Shown here: positions 63,502-64,000 of the stretch, one piece after another
Layout: each line of letters opens with the position of its first letter
How positions within the stretch are numbered: position 1 is the first letter of the stretch
Assembly (NCBI RefSeq): GCF_947496985.1
Contig: NZ_CANMEZ010000006.1
Coordinates: 124,001-188,000 of the forward strand
Length of the DNA: 64,000 nucleotides
Direction: 5' to 3'
Source: an uncultured Kordia sp.
Lineage (GTDB): Bacteria > Bacteroidota > Bacteroidia > Flavobacteriales > Flavobacteriaceae
Notes under the pieces: model-generated
What the model was told of the DNA's origin: nothing
Database searches by the model: none
Seen by the model: the letters and a program-made list of their open reading frames with translations, nothing else
Made by a program: the position numbers and the translations under genes

Positions 63502-64000
63502 ATGAAATATTTAAAATTCATCGTTTTATTGTGCAGTAGTATTGGTTTTAGTCAAATTTTAGAACGAAGTTCCTTAGATTCTGGAGGCGCATCAAGTACA
63601 GTTTCTAATTTACAACTAATCTATAGTATTGGTGAAACTAACATTCAGGAACGCTCTGGAAGCTTTCAAGTTTCTGAAGGTTTCATAACTCCAAATTTTA
63701 AAATTAAAATAAGCCCAATTGTTTTTTTACAAGGCCCTTTAGTAAACCCAAGTAGTGCTGGTTTAATGAATGATGCTTTGCGCTCAAATAATTACATCCC
63801 AACTACAAGTCCTTATGCAGATAATGCTACTGTAGATGCTTCCGTATTTACCGTGACAGGCAGCAATGCTATTGTAGATTGGGTTTGGATAGAGTTAAGA
63901 CAAGAAAATGATACTTTAAAAATAGTAACATCAAGATCAGCATTATTACAACGTGATGGAGATGTCGTAGCATTAGACGGCAGCTCTACATTGGTATTAA
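63502..64000 (+). CDS. Exported protein, 3'-truncated by the window
   Basis: 166 codons visible. Signal peptide MKYLKFIVLLCSSIGFSQ, then a T9SS-type secreted start (ERSSLDSGGASSTVSNLQLI; SIGETNIQERSGSFQVSEGF) that also opens large surface proteins in this family. The later part (NPSSAGLMNDALRSNNYIP; SPYADN; ASVFTVTGSNAIVDWVWIEL) is a repeated module in long flavobacterial exported proteins, so the full gene is probably long. It begins 10 bp after the YadA-head-like gene. Confidence 0.75.
   Translation, partial: MKYLKFIVLLCSSIGFSQILERSSLDSGGASSTVSNLQLIYSIGETNIQERSGSFQVSEGFITPNFKIKISPIVFLQGPLVNPSSAGLMNDALRSNNYIPTTSPYADNATVDASVFTVTGSNAIVDWVWIELRQENDTLKIVTSRSALLQRDGDVVALDGSSTLVL

Overview
The window is AT-rich DNA from a marine-type Bacteroidota, most likely the family Flavobacteriaceae. 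The evidence is: type IX secretion (T9SS) C-terminal sorting domains, TonB receptors with carboxypeptidase-like N-terminal plugs, a fused ResB/CcsA cytochrome c maturation protein, bacillithiol biosynthesis (BshB1), a hybrid sensor kinase ending in an AraC-type HTH, and a small double-glycine leader peptide of the kind common in Kordia and relatives. It looks like ordinary chromosome. I see no phage, insertion sequence, rRNA operon or CRISPR array. The first gene (exonuclease/GIY-YIG) and the last gene (secreted protein) are cut by the window ends.

Layout. 1-3.2 kb: DnaQ/GIY-YIG nuclease, a yeast-type cytosine deaminase, and a membrane protein plus flavin-binding pair. 3.3-9.4 kb: a redox/stress block with a P1B-4 metal ATPase, a TerB-like protein, two universal stress proteins and two paralogous lipoproteins, followed at 9.5-11 kb by an SLC13/DASS carrier. 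11.3-17.8 kb: an outer-membrane receptor/ABC operon (small CxxC protein, ATPase, TonB receptor, two DUF3526-type permeases). 17.9-20.1 kb: tRNA-His, BshB1 and small membrane proteins. 20.4-32.2 kb: an OmpA-family protein and a 2320-residue T9SS-exported thrombospondin-type-3 repeat protein, divergent from a 944-residue hybrid sensor kinase. 32.5-38.9 kb: housekeeping genes (Cys/Met PLP enzyme, MATE pump, glutathione peroxidase, RluA, YgiQ). 39-41.4 kb: a leader-peptide gene lying between a CHAP protein and an H-x6-D/H-x-H metallopeptidase. 41.5-45.7 kb: TonB-type receptor and a LytS/LytTR two-component pair. 45.74-46.0 kb: a 12-unit tandem repeat. 46.4-49.7 kb: CcsBA. 50.1-54 kb: two tandem FolC-like ligases and a truncated-globin cassette. 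54.2-57 kb: DUF2520, KdsC-like, UbiA-like and Maf genes. 57-58.3 kb: ECF sigma and putative anti-sigma. 58.4-64 kb: secreted proteins, including ELWxxDGT-repeat and YadA-head-like proteins.

The most coherent unexplained signal is a shared operator. Five TGAT-N4-ATCA palindromes of FNR/CRP type are each centred 56-65 bp upstream of a start codon. They lie before the flavoprotein operon, the TerB/P1B-4 ATPase operon, both universal stress genes and the truncated-globin cassette. This suggests a local oxygen- or NO-responsive regulon. Other items worth attention are the in-frame fusion of a proline-rich 'LPIDNG' membrane anchor to an OmpA protein; a caspase-like DUF4347 dyad at the N-terminus of the giant exported protein; the leader-peptide locus between two putative wall hydrolases; the paired FolC-like enzymes; and perfect inverted repeats in the promoters of the receptor/ABC, bshB1 and ECF-sigma loci.
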